From NCBI GenBank assembly GCA_963682005.1, contig OY820914.1, positions 4,030,001 to 4,094,000 on the forward strand: a DNA stretch of 64,000 bases, in the 5' to 3' direction. The DNA is from CAIYUC01 sp963682005 (GTDB lineage: Bacteria > Bacteroidota > Bacteroidia > Bacteroidales > FEN-979). Each line of letters starts with the position of its first letter. Positions within the stretch are counted from its first letter, which is position 1. The notes under the pieces were generated by a model that saw only the letters and a list, made by a program, of their open reading frames with translations, did not search any database and was not told where the DNA came from. Shown piece by piece: positions 17,923-26,853 of this stretch. The translations under genes were made by a program, and so were the position numbers.

Positions 17923-18341
17923 TAACACGGGTACTGATTGATACAGACGTAATTCTGGATTTTTTCTTTGACAGAAAACCATTTTCAGGCTTTGCAGCAA
18001 AAATATTTTCCTTGTGCGAAAGCAATAAAATTGAGGGTTTTGTCACACCGGTCATATACAGCAATGTATATTATCTCTTGCGTCAAACAGCAACTCATGA
18101 AAAAGTGATCAGGAAACTTTCTGAATTACTTACGATCACTAATGTTTTATTAATGGACAGAAATGTCGTTTACCTTGCGTTGAATTCCGGATTTAAAGAT
18201 TTTGAGGATGCACTACAGCATTTTTCAGCGACCAATGAGGGAACAATCGAAGTTATTATAACCAGGAATATTCAGGATTATAAAAAAAGTGTAATTGGTG
18301 TTCTAACTCCGGAGAATTTCCTCATGACTTTACATTTGTAG
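17919..18341 (+). CDS. PIN-domain toxin (VapC-like RNase)
   Basis: This 140-residue protein is a PIN-domain endoribonuclease. The first catalytic aspartates are in VLIDTDVILDFF (Asp8, Asp10), and later acidic residues occur in FKDFEDALQHFSA and near ITRNIQDYKKS. The layout matches the PIN_3 group often found with DUF6364-like antitoxins. VapC toxins cut tRNA or rRNA; the target here is unknown. It overlaps the antitoxin by 4 bp. Confidence 0.9.
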   Translation: MITRVLIDTDVILDFFFDRKPFSGFAAKIFSLCESNKIEGFVTPVIYSNVYYLLRQTATHEKVIRKLSELLTITNVLLMDRNVVYLALNSGFKDFEDALQHFSATNEGTIEVIITRNIQDYKKSVIGVLTPENFLMTLHL

Positions 18342-18582
18342 CTGACATTTGAAATGTGCCACACAAGCCCGGCTCACTTGAATAAAACAGGAACACCACA
18401 ACAAAACTTTGGATACAGGTATTATATCTCCAGATCTTTTTTCCATGAAGGATCGCCTCTGCCAGACATACAAAATGGGAAGAGTAACTTATGGCTTGTC
18501 TGTTTATAGTTTTGCATTTTTGGTTATTTCAATCCGGTTATTTTAAATGGATTTAGAAGGAAACAATATTCATAATTGGTAT
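18342..18582. other. 241-bp spacer with no recognisable gene
   Basis: This gap separates the toxin gene from the convergent DUF5689 gene. I see no open frame or stable terminator. A -7-like TAGTTTTG is at 18507-18514 on the plus strand, with no well-placed -33 element and no downstream plus-strand gene. Confidence 0.5.
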
Positions 18583-19455
18583 TCAGTGTAAGTTGTGAGC
18601 CGTAGGTTCATAATTCACAAGGTCGTTCAGGTCACGCACAGTGATTTGGAACTGACCCATGTAATTGTTTAAAATACCCCGAAGAGTACCAACCCCGTAA
18701 GGAAGCAGGCTGTAGGAGAAGTTCGAATAGTTGCTCGTACGGATAACAAAATAGAAGTTACCGTTCATGATGGGGTAACCCAGTGAATCGCCAACATTAC
18801 GGTTGGTTGTTGCGCCACCGGTTATAAAAGGCTGCCCTGCATCGGGCCAGCGCACGTTCGGAACCTCAACCAGCATGTAAAGATACTTCCCAATGGTGTT
18901 ACTTCGGGGATCGATCACTACAGGAGTGGGTGGTTTCCCGGGGAGGCTGTCCCGGAAAATATGAGATGCGATCATTGTTTGTGGAATGCGTCCGATAGAC
19001 ATATAATTATATACTCCATATCCGATTTCGACAGCACCCCCATAGGTTCCCATGTAGAGACCTTTGCACTTGATAAACACTTTTTGCCCTATCTTGAACT
19101 GGGTATAGAGGTTAAACTGATCCATGCCGAGGACAATACCACCTGAATTATCCTGGATAAAAAGACTTTTGTAAATATTCCCGGATTCATCAGTTGAATT
19201 GACAATTCCCTGGATAATGAAATCCTGTGTTATCTTCAGCGTATCAATTCCACTGTGGGGTGAGGCTGAGAAATAATACTTCTTTAAACTGTCAATCGAA
19301 ATATTGGATTTGTAAACCGTGTCGGGAACAATTACCGGTGGAAGATTTGAATCCTCTTTATCTTTCTTTCCACAACCCGAAAACAAAGCAGTGAGGACGA
19401 TAATAAAGACAGGCAAATGTCGAAGAACCTGTTTAGTAAATGTAAAATATGTCAT
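18583..19455 (-). CDS. DUF5689 domain lipoprotein
   Basis: The 290-residue protein has a lipobox LFSGC in the N-terminal 30 residues, then a Lys/Asp/Glu-rich surface-exposure-like stretch (KKDKEDS). The body matches DUF5689: FIIQGIVNSTDESGNIYKSL, FIQDNSGGIVLGMD, FKIGQKVFIKCKGLYMG. DUF5689 is an OB-fold-like domain common in Bacteroidetes surface proteins. Function is unknown. No partner gene is obvious; the neighbouring glycosidase gene lies beyond a tandem repeat tract. Confidence 0.85.
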   Translation of the reverse strand: MTYFTFTKQVLRHLPVFIIVLTALFSGCGKKDKEDSNLPPVIVPDTVYKSNISIDSLKKYYFSASPHSGIDTLKITQDFIIQGIVNSTDESGNIYKSLFIQDNSGGIVLGMDQFNLYTQFKIGQKVFIKCKGLYMGTYGGAVEIGYGVYNYMSIGRIPQTMIASHIFRDSLPGKPPTPVVIDPRSNTIGKYLYMLVEVPNVRWPDAGQPFITGGATTNRNVGDSLGYPIMNGNFYFVIRTSNYSNFSYSLLPYGVGTLRGILNNYMGQFQITVRDLNDLVNYEPTAHNLH

Positions 19456-19483
19456 GATCTTTTCGATTATGTTTAAATGTAAT

Positions 19484-19556
19484 ATATTCTCTATCCTCTA
19501 TTCTCCATTTTCTGACCTCCGACCTCCGACCTCCGTCCTCCGTCCACCACCCTCAC
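19484..19556. repeat. 7-bp-period tandem tract ending in GACCTCC units
   Basis: The sequence parses into heptamers ATTCTCT, ATCCTCT, ATTCTCC, ATTTTCT, GACCTCC (x3), GTCCTCC, GTCCACC. It starts as AT-rich units and grades into GACCTCC units, keeping the period. It fills the gap between the DUF5689 start and the 3' end of the glycosidase gene and touches the latter's last codon. Confidence 0.8.
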
Positions 19557-21658
19557 TTCCCCCCAAGATCAATAAGGAATCGCGCGGCAAGACCCGCCCA
19601 GATATATGTCTTGTTCCACCCGGCCTGCCGGTCGTCGGCACTGTAGAGTTCCCAGAAAACATGGTCATTCTTCAAATGCCAGACCATATTATCCAGGACT
19701 TTGAAGGCAAGCTGACGGGTTTCTTTCTTGTATCCGTGATCGAGGAGCCCCCTGAAAAGCAGGTAATCCCATTGCACCCAGACCGGGCCGTTCCAGTACC
19801 CGATCGGGTTGTAATAATCATCTTTGGCCGATAAGGAAGGAACTCCGTACGGACGCCAGAATTCCGTGGTATCGGTCATCACTTTTACCAGTTGGCGGAC
19901 CTTTGCTGAATCTGCTATACCGGCCCACAAGGGAAGAAACCCGATGATCTCTTTGATCTTCAGATCATCTTTCGTCCTGAAGGTAAACGATCCATTCTTC
20001 TTATTCACATTATAATAAAACCCGGTTTCCGGATCCCACATCTTTTTATTTATCAGTTCCTTCCGACCTCTGACCTCCGACCTCCATTCAGCAGCTTCCG
20101 CTGTGTTTCCCAATATCTCGGCAATCTCGGCAAGGGATACCCCTTCCTTCACCAGCATCGAATTCAGATCAGGGCCTTCAAAATTTGAAGGACCTCCCAC
20201 TTTATCCCATACCGAAACCCGTGCATCCCTCACCGATTCCAGTTCAGCATCGCCCCCCCATTCACACAGACCATTGCTGTTGGAATCCCTCGTCGTAACA
20301 TAGTACTGGTAGAATTTTTTTCCCGATTCATAGGCTTCCTTCAGGAACTTTTTATCCCTGGTGACTTTATAGATCTCCAGGTTCTCATAATTGAACCATG
20401 GGGCAGAAGTTGTCGGAGCTCCATTATTCTCGATAGTTTCATCAAGATATGGACCGGTCCGGTAATTGATATAGCCATCCGGCCGCTGCCGCTCAAAATA
20501 AACACGCTGGGAATTCATGGCCCCCTCAGGATCCATATATGCATAGGCCATCATGGCAAGACTTTCATGAAAAACCTGCCCGCCATATCCCCATCCCCAT
20601 TTCGGTTCACGGGAAAAGATATAATAATTGTAACTGCATTTCCCTTCCGGTGGCATCATGCATTGGCGGAGCAGGGAAAAACAACTCCAATAGAACATCT
20701 CAAGATTTCCCCTCCCTGATTGGGGAGGGGACAGGGGAGGGGCAGGAATTCGGGAGTATGCCTTTTCATCATCCAGAATCACCTTCCTTAAATCAGTTTC
20801 CATCAGGGATTTTGATTTCCGGTACAAGTCTACCGGTCGGATCGCTGAGTCATCAAGCCCGGCAATAATCCGGAAATGGACCATATCACCGGGTTGCATC
20901 CGGAAATTCCTGAAATAAATGAGACCCTTGATTGCCTTTGCATATCTTTTTTGCAGGGAAAGTGACCGTTTCAGATCAGCAATCGTATTCTTTTTCAGAA
21001 AGTTGCCTGTCTGGTTCTTTAAAACAAATGTTTGAGCACTGTCATACCTGGTATTCCCGAATATGATCCCTGTCAGGTTCTCCGTAACCGGGATGGAATG
21101 CCCGATCATCCAGGAATCTCTTTTCTTTGACAAGGCGAAAGAATAGAAATCGAATGTGGATCCGTGACTGATGTTTTGTAACGTATCTGAAGAAGGATAA
21201 TAAAAGTAAGGCGAAAAACCTATTTCAGCCTGAAAAGCTCCCTCATTGGTGATCCTGATATCTTCAATAGTCTGCTGTGATGACCATACATCAAATGTAA
21301 AGTCAACCCGTATATCCTTGAAGGGATAATAATAAAACGTAACGATATCACTGTAGGAAGTCGTAATGACCGGCTCCATGTAAAAATCGCTCAACCTGTA
21401 TCGGAATTCATCGCCCAGGCTGAATGCCAGCCCCATGTTCAGCCCGTCCCTGCTTATGAACTGGACCCCGGTTTCCGTATCGTTCCACAGGAACTGGTAA
21501 CCCTGGTCTGTTTTATATGAGGACCGTGATAACGGTGCGGCATAAGTGGTGAACAATGGATCATCCTTCGTGGCATGAAGGTTTGATAAATACTGTGAGA
21601 AACCAGGTGGCTGGCTAAGAAGGATGGATACCAGGAAACAAATAATATATCGTTTCAT
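19553..21658 (-). CDS. Secreted (alpha/alpha)6 glycosidase, GH63-like, paralog 2
   Basis: A 701-residue exported protein (signal IICFLVSILLSQPPGFSQ) with the same architecture as the protein at 11429-13597: DPLFTTYAAPLSRS, WGWGYGGQVFHESLAM, NGLCEWGGDAELESVRD, NKKMWDPETGFYYNVNKKN, and WNGPVWVQWDYLLFRGLL. Two internal stretches are repeat-derived: residues about 303-318 (APPLSPPQSGRGN) come from a palindromic element, and residues about 522-532 (SEVRGRK) from a GACCTCC heptamer tract. The gene lies 16 bp after the debranching-enzyme-like gene and is the last of a three-gene operon with it and a HAD phosphatase. Confidence 0.82.
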   Translation of the reverse strand: MKRYIICFLVSILLSQPPGFSQYLSNLHATKDDPLFTTYAAPLSRSSYKTDQGYQFLWNDTETGVQFISRDGLNMGLAFSLGDEFRYRLSDFYMEPVITTSYSDIVTFYYYPFKDIRVDFTFDVWSSQQTIEDIRITNEGAFQAEIGFSPYFYYPSSDTLQNISHGSTFDFYSFALSKKRDSWMIGHSIPVTENLTGIIFGNTRYDSAQTFVLKNQTGNFLKKNTIADLKRSLSLQKRYAKAIKGLIYFRNFRMQPGDMVHFRIIAGLDDSAIRPVDLYRKSKSLMETDLRKVILDDEKAYSRIPAPPLSPPQSGRGNLEMFYWSCFSLLRQCMMPPEGKCSYNYYIFSREPKWGWGYGGQVFHESLAMMAYAYMDPEGAMNSQRVYFERQRPDGYINYRTGPYLDETIENNGAPTTSAPWFNYENLEIYKVTRDKKFLKEAYESGKKFYQYYVTTRDSNSNGLCEWGGDAELESVRDARVSVWDKVGGPSNFEGPDLNSMLVKEGVSLAEIAEILGNTAEAAEWRSEVRGRKELINKKMWDPETGFYYNVNKKNGSFTFRTKDDLKIKEIIGFLPLWAGIADSAKVRQLVKVMTDTTEFWRPYGVPSLSAKDDYYNPIGYWNGPVWVQWDYLLFRGLLDHGYKKETRQLAFKVLDNMVWHLKNDHVFWELYSADDRQAGWNKTYIWAGLAARFLIDLGGK
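20062..20092. repeat. GACCTCC-type heptamer tract inside the glycosidase gene
   Basis: Units GACCTCT, GACCTCC, GACCTCC occur inside the coding sequence and translate as part of WRSEVRGRK. The same unit makes up the tract just beyond the 3' end of this gene. The paralog has no such unit but the same length here. Confidence 0.6.
20705..20748. repeat. GGGGAGGGG-type palindromic element inside the glycosidase gene
   Basis: CCCCTCCCTGATTGGGGAGGGG forms an inverted repeat, followed by ACAGGGGAGGGG. It is read through in frame as APPLSPPQSGRGN. Elements of this look are usually intergenic. Confidence 0.65.
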
Positions 21659-21674
21659 TGTCTCTGACCTTAGA

Positions 21675-24600
21675 TCATTTCAATGTAATTACAATCGTCT
21701 TTTTGGCATACTTTTCCCCCGACGGGTCGAATTGAACGGTCAGGATTGCATAATCCCCATTATGGCTCCTGATCCTGCCGCCATCGATCTTTGCAATTTC
21801 TTGTCCGTGAACATAAACGGTCAGTTCCTCGTCCGTTCGTGGCTTGTCTTCCAGTTCGATCCTGTATTGGTTTCCTTTAAATGAGGACGAGATGATCCTC
21901 AAACCAGCCGCATGATCCCCTGGTTTTGGATCAGGAACAACCGGCAATACTGCAATGCCCTTTTCATAAAATACCTCGACGACGCAGGCGTAGTTAACCC
22001 TGAGATTGACAAGGAGAGAAATGTTCTGTTGCAGATTGAAGGTAGTATAAGGAATATCCTGCCCGTCAAGAAGGACTTTACTGATGATCGTTCCTGAAGG
22101 GTAGGAGGGGACGAACTCAAGTGTCAGATCCTTCTGCCGTTCTGGAATGAAAGAATAAATGTACCTGTCGGGATGGCGATCCATCCTGAAAAGCAAGCTC
22201 TGCTTTTCGATCCTGATGTTTTCCACTTTCAGTGAATCCCAGTCGGCAGGTGGATGAGGAGCCAGAATAATCTTCTTTTCCTGTGCATGGATTTCCAGTC
22301 CAAGGAGTCCTTCAATGGCCGGTTGCAGGACCATGGTCTCCGACCAGCATTGATGAGGACAAACACCTGAAGGCTTATATTCGGATCCGTTAAGCACCTC
22401 TTCAACAAAGCCTTTTCCCCAGTTTTTATAAACATTCAGGTTATTCATGAGATGCGTGTAACCCTGCTGGTAATTCCTGTATGCAAATTCAGCCATGGAT
22501 GCCCAGCCTGTAAACAACGGCCACACACTGCCATAATGATACCCGTTCGGATTGAACCACGGATTATCATCCCGCAAAATCCTTACTCCCCAGTTCGTGC
22601 TGAATGCGTTAGAGGCATACTGGTTCAGAACAGGTTTTGCCTTGTCCTTGTCAATGATCTTAAAGCTCATGGGCACAGCCGGAAGTACGGTAGGATCATT
22701 CCTGTATGAACCATCCTTGTTTTTTCCATACGAATAGAAATTCGTTTTCCTGTTCCAGAAGTTGGTATTGACGATCTCGTTCACAATGTCAGATTCCTGC
22801 TGGTAGCTTTCCTGTTCAGGGTCCTTCATGAACCTGGCCATGTTGGATGCTTCTTCCAGCGCTTTGCTCCATGCCCCGGCATTGTACAAAGTTGCATGCG
22901 ATCCATATAGTTCGCCTCCTTCCACCCAGCCATGTCCGACGTTTGTATTCTCGATAAGGTGATCCTTGTCAGTATCAGTCGAGAAGCAGAAATCAATGGC
23001 CTTTTTAACGGATGGCCAGTTTTTTCTGAGAAATGCAGTATCATTCGTATGTCGGAAATATTTGCCCGCCAGGACAATATATAATGGTGATGCATCGGAT
23101 GCGTCATAATGAACAACACCGGATGTACTCGCTTCATGAAGGATTTTCCCTGAAAGATCCTGGAATTTCTGGAAAAACTCAAGTTCAGCTTTTACTTTGC
23201 TGAAATCACCATAATCGAGTAATGCAAATCCGCTCCATTCGCCATCCCTTCCGAAATACCATCCATATCCCGGTCTTCCATTGATCTTATGACCGCCATC
23301 CCAGCCTCTCTTCGTGGTTGAATAACCTGCAACCAGTGATTTCCCCATCCCCGGGGTGTTGACAAAGAAACGGTCTGTTGCAATCAGCGCCCAGCGGTAC
23401 CCTGTATTGAAATTTTCTACCGGTGTGGTAATTTCCAGGCTTCCGGAAAGGAGTTTTTCAACATGGTCTTTGGCTCTGTTATAAACCATTTCAGGAGATT
23501 TCAATGTCCGGATGAAATGATCCCGGGTGGTTTTTATTCCCTCATTTGTCGCTGAATATACAATGTCAATGCGGTCATTCATTGTCAGCGGGTATTGGAA
23601 CATGGCCATGAACTGGGATGCATCGGTCACAACTCCTGTCCATCCGTTTTTTTTGTCCGAATACAGAAAATCAGACATCCGTCCGCAGACAACCTGTTCC
23701 GGTTTCCTGTCCGCCCCGAACATCGCGGAACTGATGCCACTTCCGTCACGGATCATGATTGCACGACAAATTGAATCGTAACACCAGGAAATTCCCTGTG
23801 TCACTTTTTCTGAATAAGGCCACATCAGCCTGAGGTTGCTTTTAACTTTAACGACAAGTGAAGCCGGGTATACGCCTTTGTATTCATAATGAATTACGCC
23901 CACTGGTAAAGTTGGATCAACGATGTTGATCTCTGTAAGATAGGCCCTGGCGAACTTATAGATCCTGGCAAAATTGGAAGGATTGACTTTAACCTGGGGC
24001 CTTTCATCTTTCAGCCAGTAAACGGTGTCCTTATAATCGAACCGTATTCCCACCTCATAATCCCTGAAAGCCATGAACGGATGAGCCCATATCTCTTCAA
24101 TGCCGGCGGTTTCATTTCCCATGGTAAGCATTCGTTCCCCCGCGACATCAAAATAATTGCCTTCAGCATACCGTTCACCAAGCGACAATGGCGAATCATC
24201 ATCAGGCCAGTTCACGCTTTCATGATCCGTCACGGATCCATTCTCCATTTCCTTTGACATCCCCGGATCCTCTACAATTATCTCCGGCTTGTACTCCCAA
24301 TAGTGCACAGGGTATGACAGATCAGGTTTCACCAAATACATGATTGCATTATTTACAAATAATTCAAGATGCTCCCTGTTGAAATTCGGCATGGAGAAAT
24401 TGCAATATCCGCCCACTGCAAGTATCTTTCCTTTCCCCTTCTGATATTCGAGGACGATTTTCGCATCTTCTCTCAGGAAGATGTAATCCCAATCAACAGC
24501 AACGACTTTCCCGTTCTGAGGCATCCTGTTTCCGAAATATCCGTTCACCCTGACCGTCTGATCGCTTTTTGGTCGGTTCACATAGGCTCCTCCGTTCATC

Positions 24601-25163
24601 ACTTTGAAGACCGGATGGTCAATGAATGCATGAAAACCCAGTTTCCGGCCATATCCTTCATCAATGCATGATTTATGATGAATTTCCGGGGGAACAGATT
24701 CAAGCCCCAGTGTTACAAGGTATCTGAATGCATCCATCGTAAGAAGCAGGTTTCCTCCGTTATCAAGGTAATCATTGATTGCATGGATCACTTTCTTATT
24801 GATCTCGTTCCCTGAAAAAGCAGTTGTATCTGGTCTGTGAAACCAGATAACACTGAACTTTCCCAGGATTTTTGGCTTTTTCTTCACCTCCTCAAAAGGG
24901 ATAACAGCATGCCGTACTCCGCTGACCTTGCCCAGTAAATCAAACGCTGCCTTTGTTTCCTCATCAAATGCGGATTCAGGGATTGTAGTCAGAAATCCTG
25001 CAAGCGGGATTGAATCATCCATAGCATTCTTTGTTCCTGTGTTCGACAGGGGGATGGTGTGCGTCCGGAAAGTCTGACCTTTGGTTGCCTGTGAATATCC
25101 CTGCGAGAAACCAAGGATGAATACGATACTGTAAATATGAAATGTAACCAGGTATTTTCTCAT
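21675..25163 (-). CDS. Large secreted protein with debranching-enzyme-like (alpha/alpha)6 glycosidase domain
   Basis: The 1162-residue protein carries an N-terminal signal (IYSIVFILGFSQGYSQ). Residues about 50-270 resemble a GATase-like/ThuA-like flavodoxin fold (NKKVIHAINDYLDNGGNLLLTMDAF, GKGKILAVGGYCNF). Residues about 580-1010 resemble amylo-alpha-1,6-glucosidase catalytic domains: RDGEWSGFALLDYGDF, GVVHYDASDASPLY, GHGWVEGGELYG, GYHYGSVWPLFTGWASMAE, CPHQCWSETMV. Beta-sandwich regions follow. It probably debranches an alpha-glucan or similar polymer outside the cytoplasm. Its start codon overlaps the HAD gene's stop (ATGA), showing translational coupling. Confidence 0.78.
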   Translation of the reverse strand: MRKYLVTFHIYSIVFILGFSQGYSQATKGQTFRTHTIPLSNTGTKNAMDDSIPLAGFLTTIPESAFDEETKAAFDLLGKVSGVRHAVIPFEEVKKKPKILGKFSVIWFHRPDTTAFSGNEINKKVIHAINDYLDNGGNLLLTMDAFRYLVTLGLESVPPEIHHKSCIDEGYGRKLGFHAFIDHPVFKVMNGGAYVNRPKSDQTVRVNGYFGNRMPQNGKVVAVDWDYIFLREDAKIVLEYQKGKGKILAVGGYCNFSMPNFNREHLELFVNNAIMYLVKPDLSYPVHYWEYKPEIIVEDPGMSKEMENGSVTDHESVNWPDDDSPLSLGERYAEGNYFDVAGERMLTMGNETAGIEEIWAHPFMAFRDYEVGIRFDYKDTVYWLKDERPQVKVNPSNFARIYKFARAYLTEINIVDPTLPVGVIHYEYKGVYPASLVVKVKSNLRLMWPYSEKVTQGISWCYDSICRAIMIRDGSGISSAMFGADRKPEQVVCGRMSDFLYSDKKNGWTGVVTDASQFMAMFQYPLTMNDRIDIVYSATNEGIKTTRDHFIRTLKSPEMVYNRAKDHVEKLLSGSLEITTPVENFNTGYRWALIATDRFFVNTPGMGKSLVAGYSTTKRGWDGGHKINGRPGYGWYFGRDGEWSGFALLDYGDFSKVKAELEFFQKFQDLSGKILHEASTSGVVHYDASDASPLYIVLAGKYFRHTNDTAFLRKNWPSVKKAIDFCFSTDTDKDHLIENTNVGHGWVEGGELYGSHATLYNAGAWSKALEEASNMARFMKDPEQESYQQESDIVNEIVNTNFWNRKTNFYSYGKNKDGSYRNDPTVLPAVPMSFKIIDKDKAKPVLNQYASNAFSTNWGVRILRDDNPWFNPNGYHYGSVWPLFTGWASMAEFAYRNYQQGYTHLMNNLNVYKNWGKGFVEEVLNGSEYKPSGVCPHQCWSETMVLQPAIEGLLGLEIHAQEKKIILAPHPPADWDSLKVENIRIEKQSLLFRMDRHPDRYIYSFIPERQKDLTLEFVPSYPSGTIISKVLLDGQDIPYTTFNLQQNISLLVNLRVNYACVVEVFYEKGIAVLPVVPDPKPGDHAAGLRIISSSFKGNQYRIELEDKPRTDEELTVYVHGQEIAKIDGGRIRSHNGDYAILTVQFDPSGEKYAKKTIVITLK

Positions 25164-25810
25164 AATAGTTCAATAAAATCCTTCAACGAAGCCACCACCA
25201 TCGTGCCTGAGCCGGTTAAGCGTTCAGTTGCCTGATGACCCTCCGGAACCAGGATGCAATCAACACCGAGGTCTTTTGCAACATCAGCATCATGCAAAGT
25301 ATCGCCAATGAAAAGAACCTTCTCCGGAGATATTGCTAGATCCCTGATGAGCCGGATGCCGACATCGGTTTTTCCATGGGCATAATGATCATCGAGACCA
25401 TAAACAAGTGAAAAGAATTTTCCGACATCCAGTTTTACGACCTCATGCCTTAGCTCGTTTTCCTCCCTGGCGGAAAGAATCGACTGTGGAATTCCTTTAT
25501 CCCTTATGATTTCAAGGATTTTTCTTGCTTCAGGATGCAGTGCGGTTTCATTCTGCCGGTTGTTATACCTTATCATGAAATCCATGCCGACAATTTCAAA
25601 CGATTCCTTATCAAAGTCAAAGCCCAGTTTCAGGTAATAGTCTTTTACAGGAAAATCGAATATCTCCCTGTAACGTTCAAGTGTGATTTCGGGCAGGGAA
25701 TGATCCCTCAGCATGCCATTCATAACATCAACGCAAAGCCAGGCATCATTCAGCAATGTTCCGTTCCAGTCCCAGATGATATGAGCATACGAATTAAGGT
25801 TTACCGTCAT
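25160..25810 (-). CDS. HAD family hydrolase (phosphatase)
   Basis: I set the start at 25810 (MTVNLNSYAHIIWDWNGTLLND); the frame stays open to 26134 but that extension runs through the divergent radical SAM gene. The 216-residue protein has HAD motif I DWNGTLLND, motif II near ILSAREEN, and motif III/IV in KVLFIGDTLHDADVAKDLG, with a helical cap in between. It looks like a phosphoglycolate-phosphatase-like enzyme. Coupling by ATGA overlap with the large glycosidase gene suggests a link to sugar phosphate metabolism, which is inference. Confidence 0.88.
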   Translation of the reverse strand: MTVNLNSYAHIIWDWNGTLLNDAWLCVDVMNGMLRDHSLPEITLERYREIFDFPVKDYYLKLGFDFDKESFEIVGMDFMIRYNNRQNETALHPEARKILEIIRDKGIPQSILSAREENELRHEVVKLDVGKFFSLVYGLDDHYAHGKTDVGIRLIRDLAISPEKVLFIGDTLHDADVAKDLGVDCILVPEGHQATERLTGSGTMVVASLKDFIELL

Positions 25811-25819
25811 TTTTTCAGT

Positions 25820-25873
25820 TACTTTTGCAATGGATTGAACCCGCTCCGACGGCGGATCAATGGCCCAAAAATA
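25820..25873. promoter_or_regulatory. Divergent pair of -7 elements between the HAD and radical SAM genes
   Basis: The 84-bp gap holds TACTTTTG (25820-25827, plus strand) and the minus-strand TATTTTTG (25873-25866). Each faces its own gene. Matching -33 boxes are not clear, so this is a moderate call. Confidence 0.45.
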
Positions 25874-25894
25874 CATAATTTCGACGCGTTGATC

Positions 25895-26833
25895 ATGAAT
25901 TTTAATAACTTCCTGGATCCTCTTCAGGTTCTTTCGGATTGTGCACTCTGTCCGCGGGGTTGCCACGCAAACCGGCTGACGGGAAAGTCGGGCTATTGCA
26001 AAAGTGATGCATCTTTCAACATTTCGAGCATCTGTATTCACCGGGGAGAGGAGCCTCCTGTAAGCGGGAAGGATGGGATTTGCAACATCTTTTTCACGAA
26101 TTGCAACCTCCAGTGTATTTATTGTCAGAATCACCAGATAAGCATTAATAAACCAGGGAGGAATGCTACAACGGTTCCATTGGAAGATGTGATAAGCCAG
26201 ATCATATCATTCCTTGACAAAGGGATCAGACGCGTTGGTTTCGTTTCTCCGTCACATTTTATTCCTCAGGTAAAGATCATTATCAGCATCATCGAATCAC
26301 TTGGATTTAAACCCGTGTGGGTTTACAATTCCAATGGATATGACAAAGTTGAAACACTAAAAAGCCTGGAAGGAAGCATTGATGTATTTCTTCCCGACAT
26401 GAAATATATGGACCCCGTTCTGGCTGAAGAGTTTTCAGATACCCTAAACTACCCTGATGTGGCAGGATCTGCCTTGCGTGAAATGTACCGGCAGAAAGGA
26501 TCAGCGTTGCATCTTAATAATGATGGTACCGTGGAATCCGGCATTATTATCCGCCATCTTGTTCTTCCCGGTCACCTTCAAAACAGCGTGGATGTACTAC
26601 GATTTATCAGGAATGAACTTTCTCCGAAACTCCATATTTCACTGATGTCGCAATATTATCCGACACCACGGGTTGCCGGTCATCCCCATCTCGGCAGAAC
26701 GGTTACAAAACATGAATATGAGATGGTAGTGGAAGAGATGGGGAAACTCGGTTTGCACAATGGCTGGATACAGGAATATGAAAGTTCATCGCATTACCAG
26801 CCCGATTTTGAAAAGGAGCATCCTTTCGAATAA
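25895..26833 (+). CDS. Radical SAM protein, PflA/PflX-like activating-enzyme family
   Basis: The start is placed at 25895 (MNFNNFLDPLQ); the open frame further upstream only mirrors the HAD gene. The 312-residue protein has an N-terminal Cys motif CALCPRGCHANRLTGKSGYC, then the radical SAM cluster motif CNLQCIYCQN (CxxxCxxC), followed by a SAM-binding barrel with VWVYNSNGYDKVETL and DVFLPDMKYMD. The order matches the PflX-like subfamily of pyruvate-formate-lyase activating enzyme homologs, whose targets are mostly unknown. No glycyl-radical enzyme is adjacent. Confidence 0.88.
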   Translation: MNFNNFLDPLQVLSDCALCPRGCHANRLTGKSGYCKSDASFNISSICIHRGEEPPVSGKDGICNIFFTNCNLQCIYCQNHQISINKPGRNATTVPLEDVISQIISFLDKGIRRVGFVSPSHFIPQVKIIISIIESLGFKPVWVYNSNGYDKVETLKSLEGSIDVFLPDMKYMDPVLAEEFSDTLNYPDVAGSALREMYRQKGSALHLNNDGTVESGIIIRHLVLPGHLQNSVDVLRFIRNELSPKLHISLMSQYYPTPRVAGHPHLGRTVTKHEYEMVVEEMGKLGLHNGWIQEYESSSHYQPDFEKEHPFE

Positions 26834-26853
26834 GGCCGCAGCCCTCAGCCTCC

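Noticed and set aside
25535..25894. N-terminal extension of the radical SAM protein
   Set aside because: It mirrors the HAD gene; the Cys-rich domain begins after 25895.
25811..26134. N-terminal extension of the HAD protein
   Set aside because: It runs through the radical SAM gene in antisense and lacks domain similarity; the HAD fold begins at 25810.
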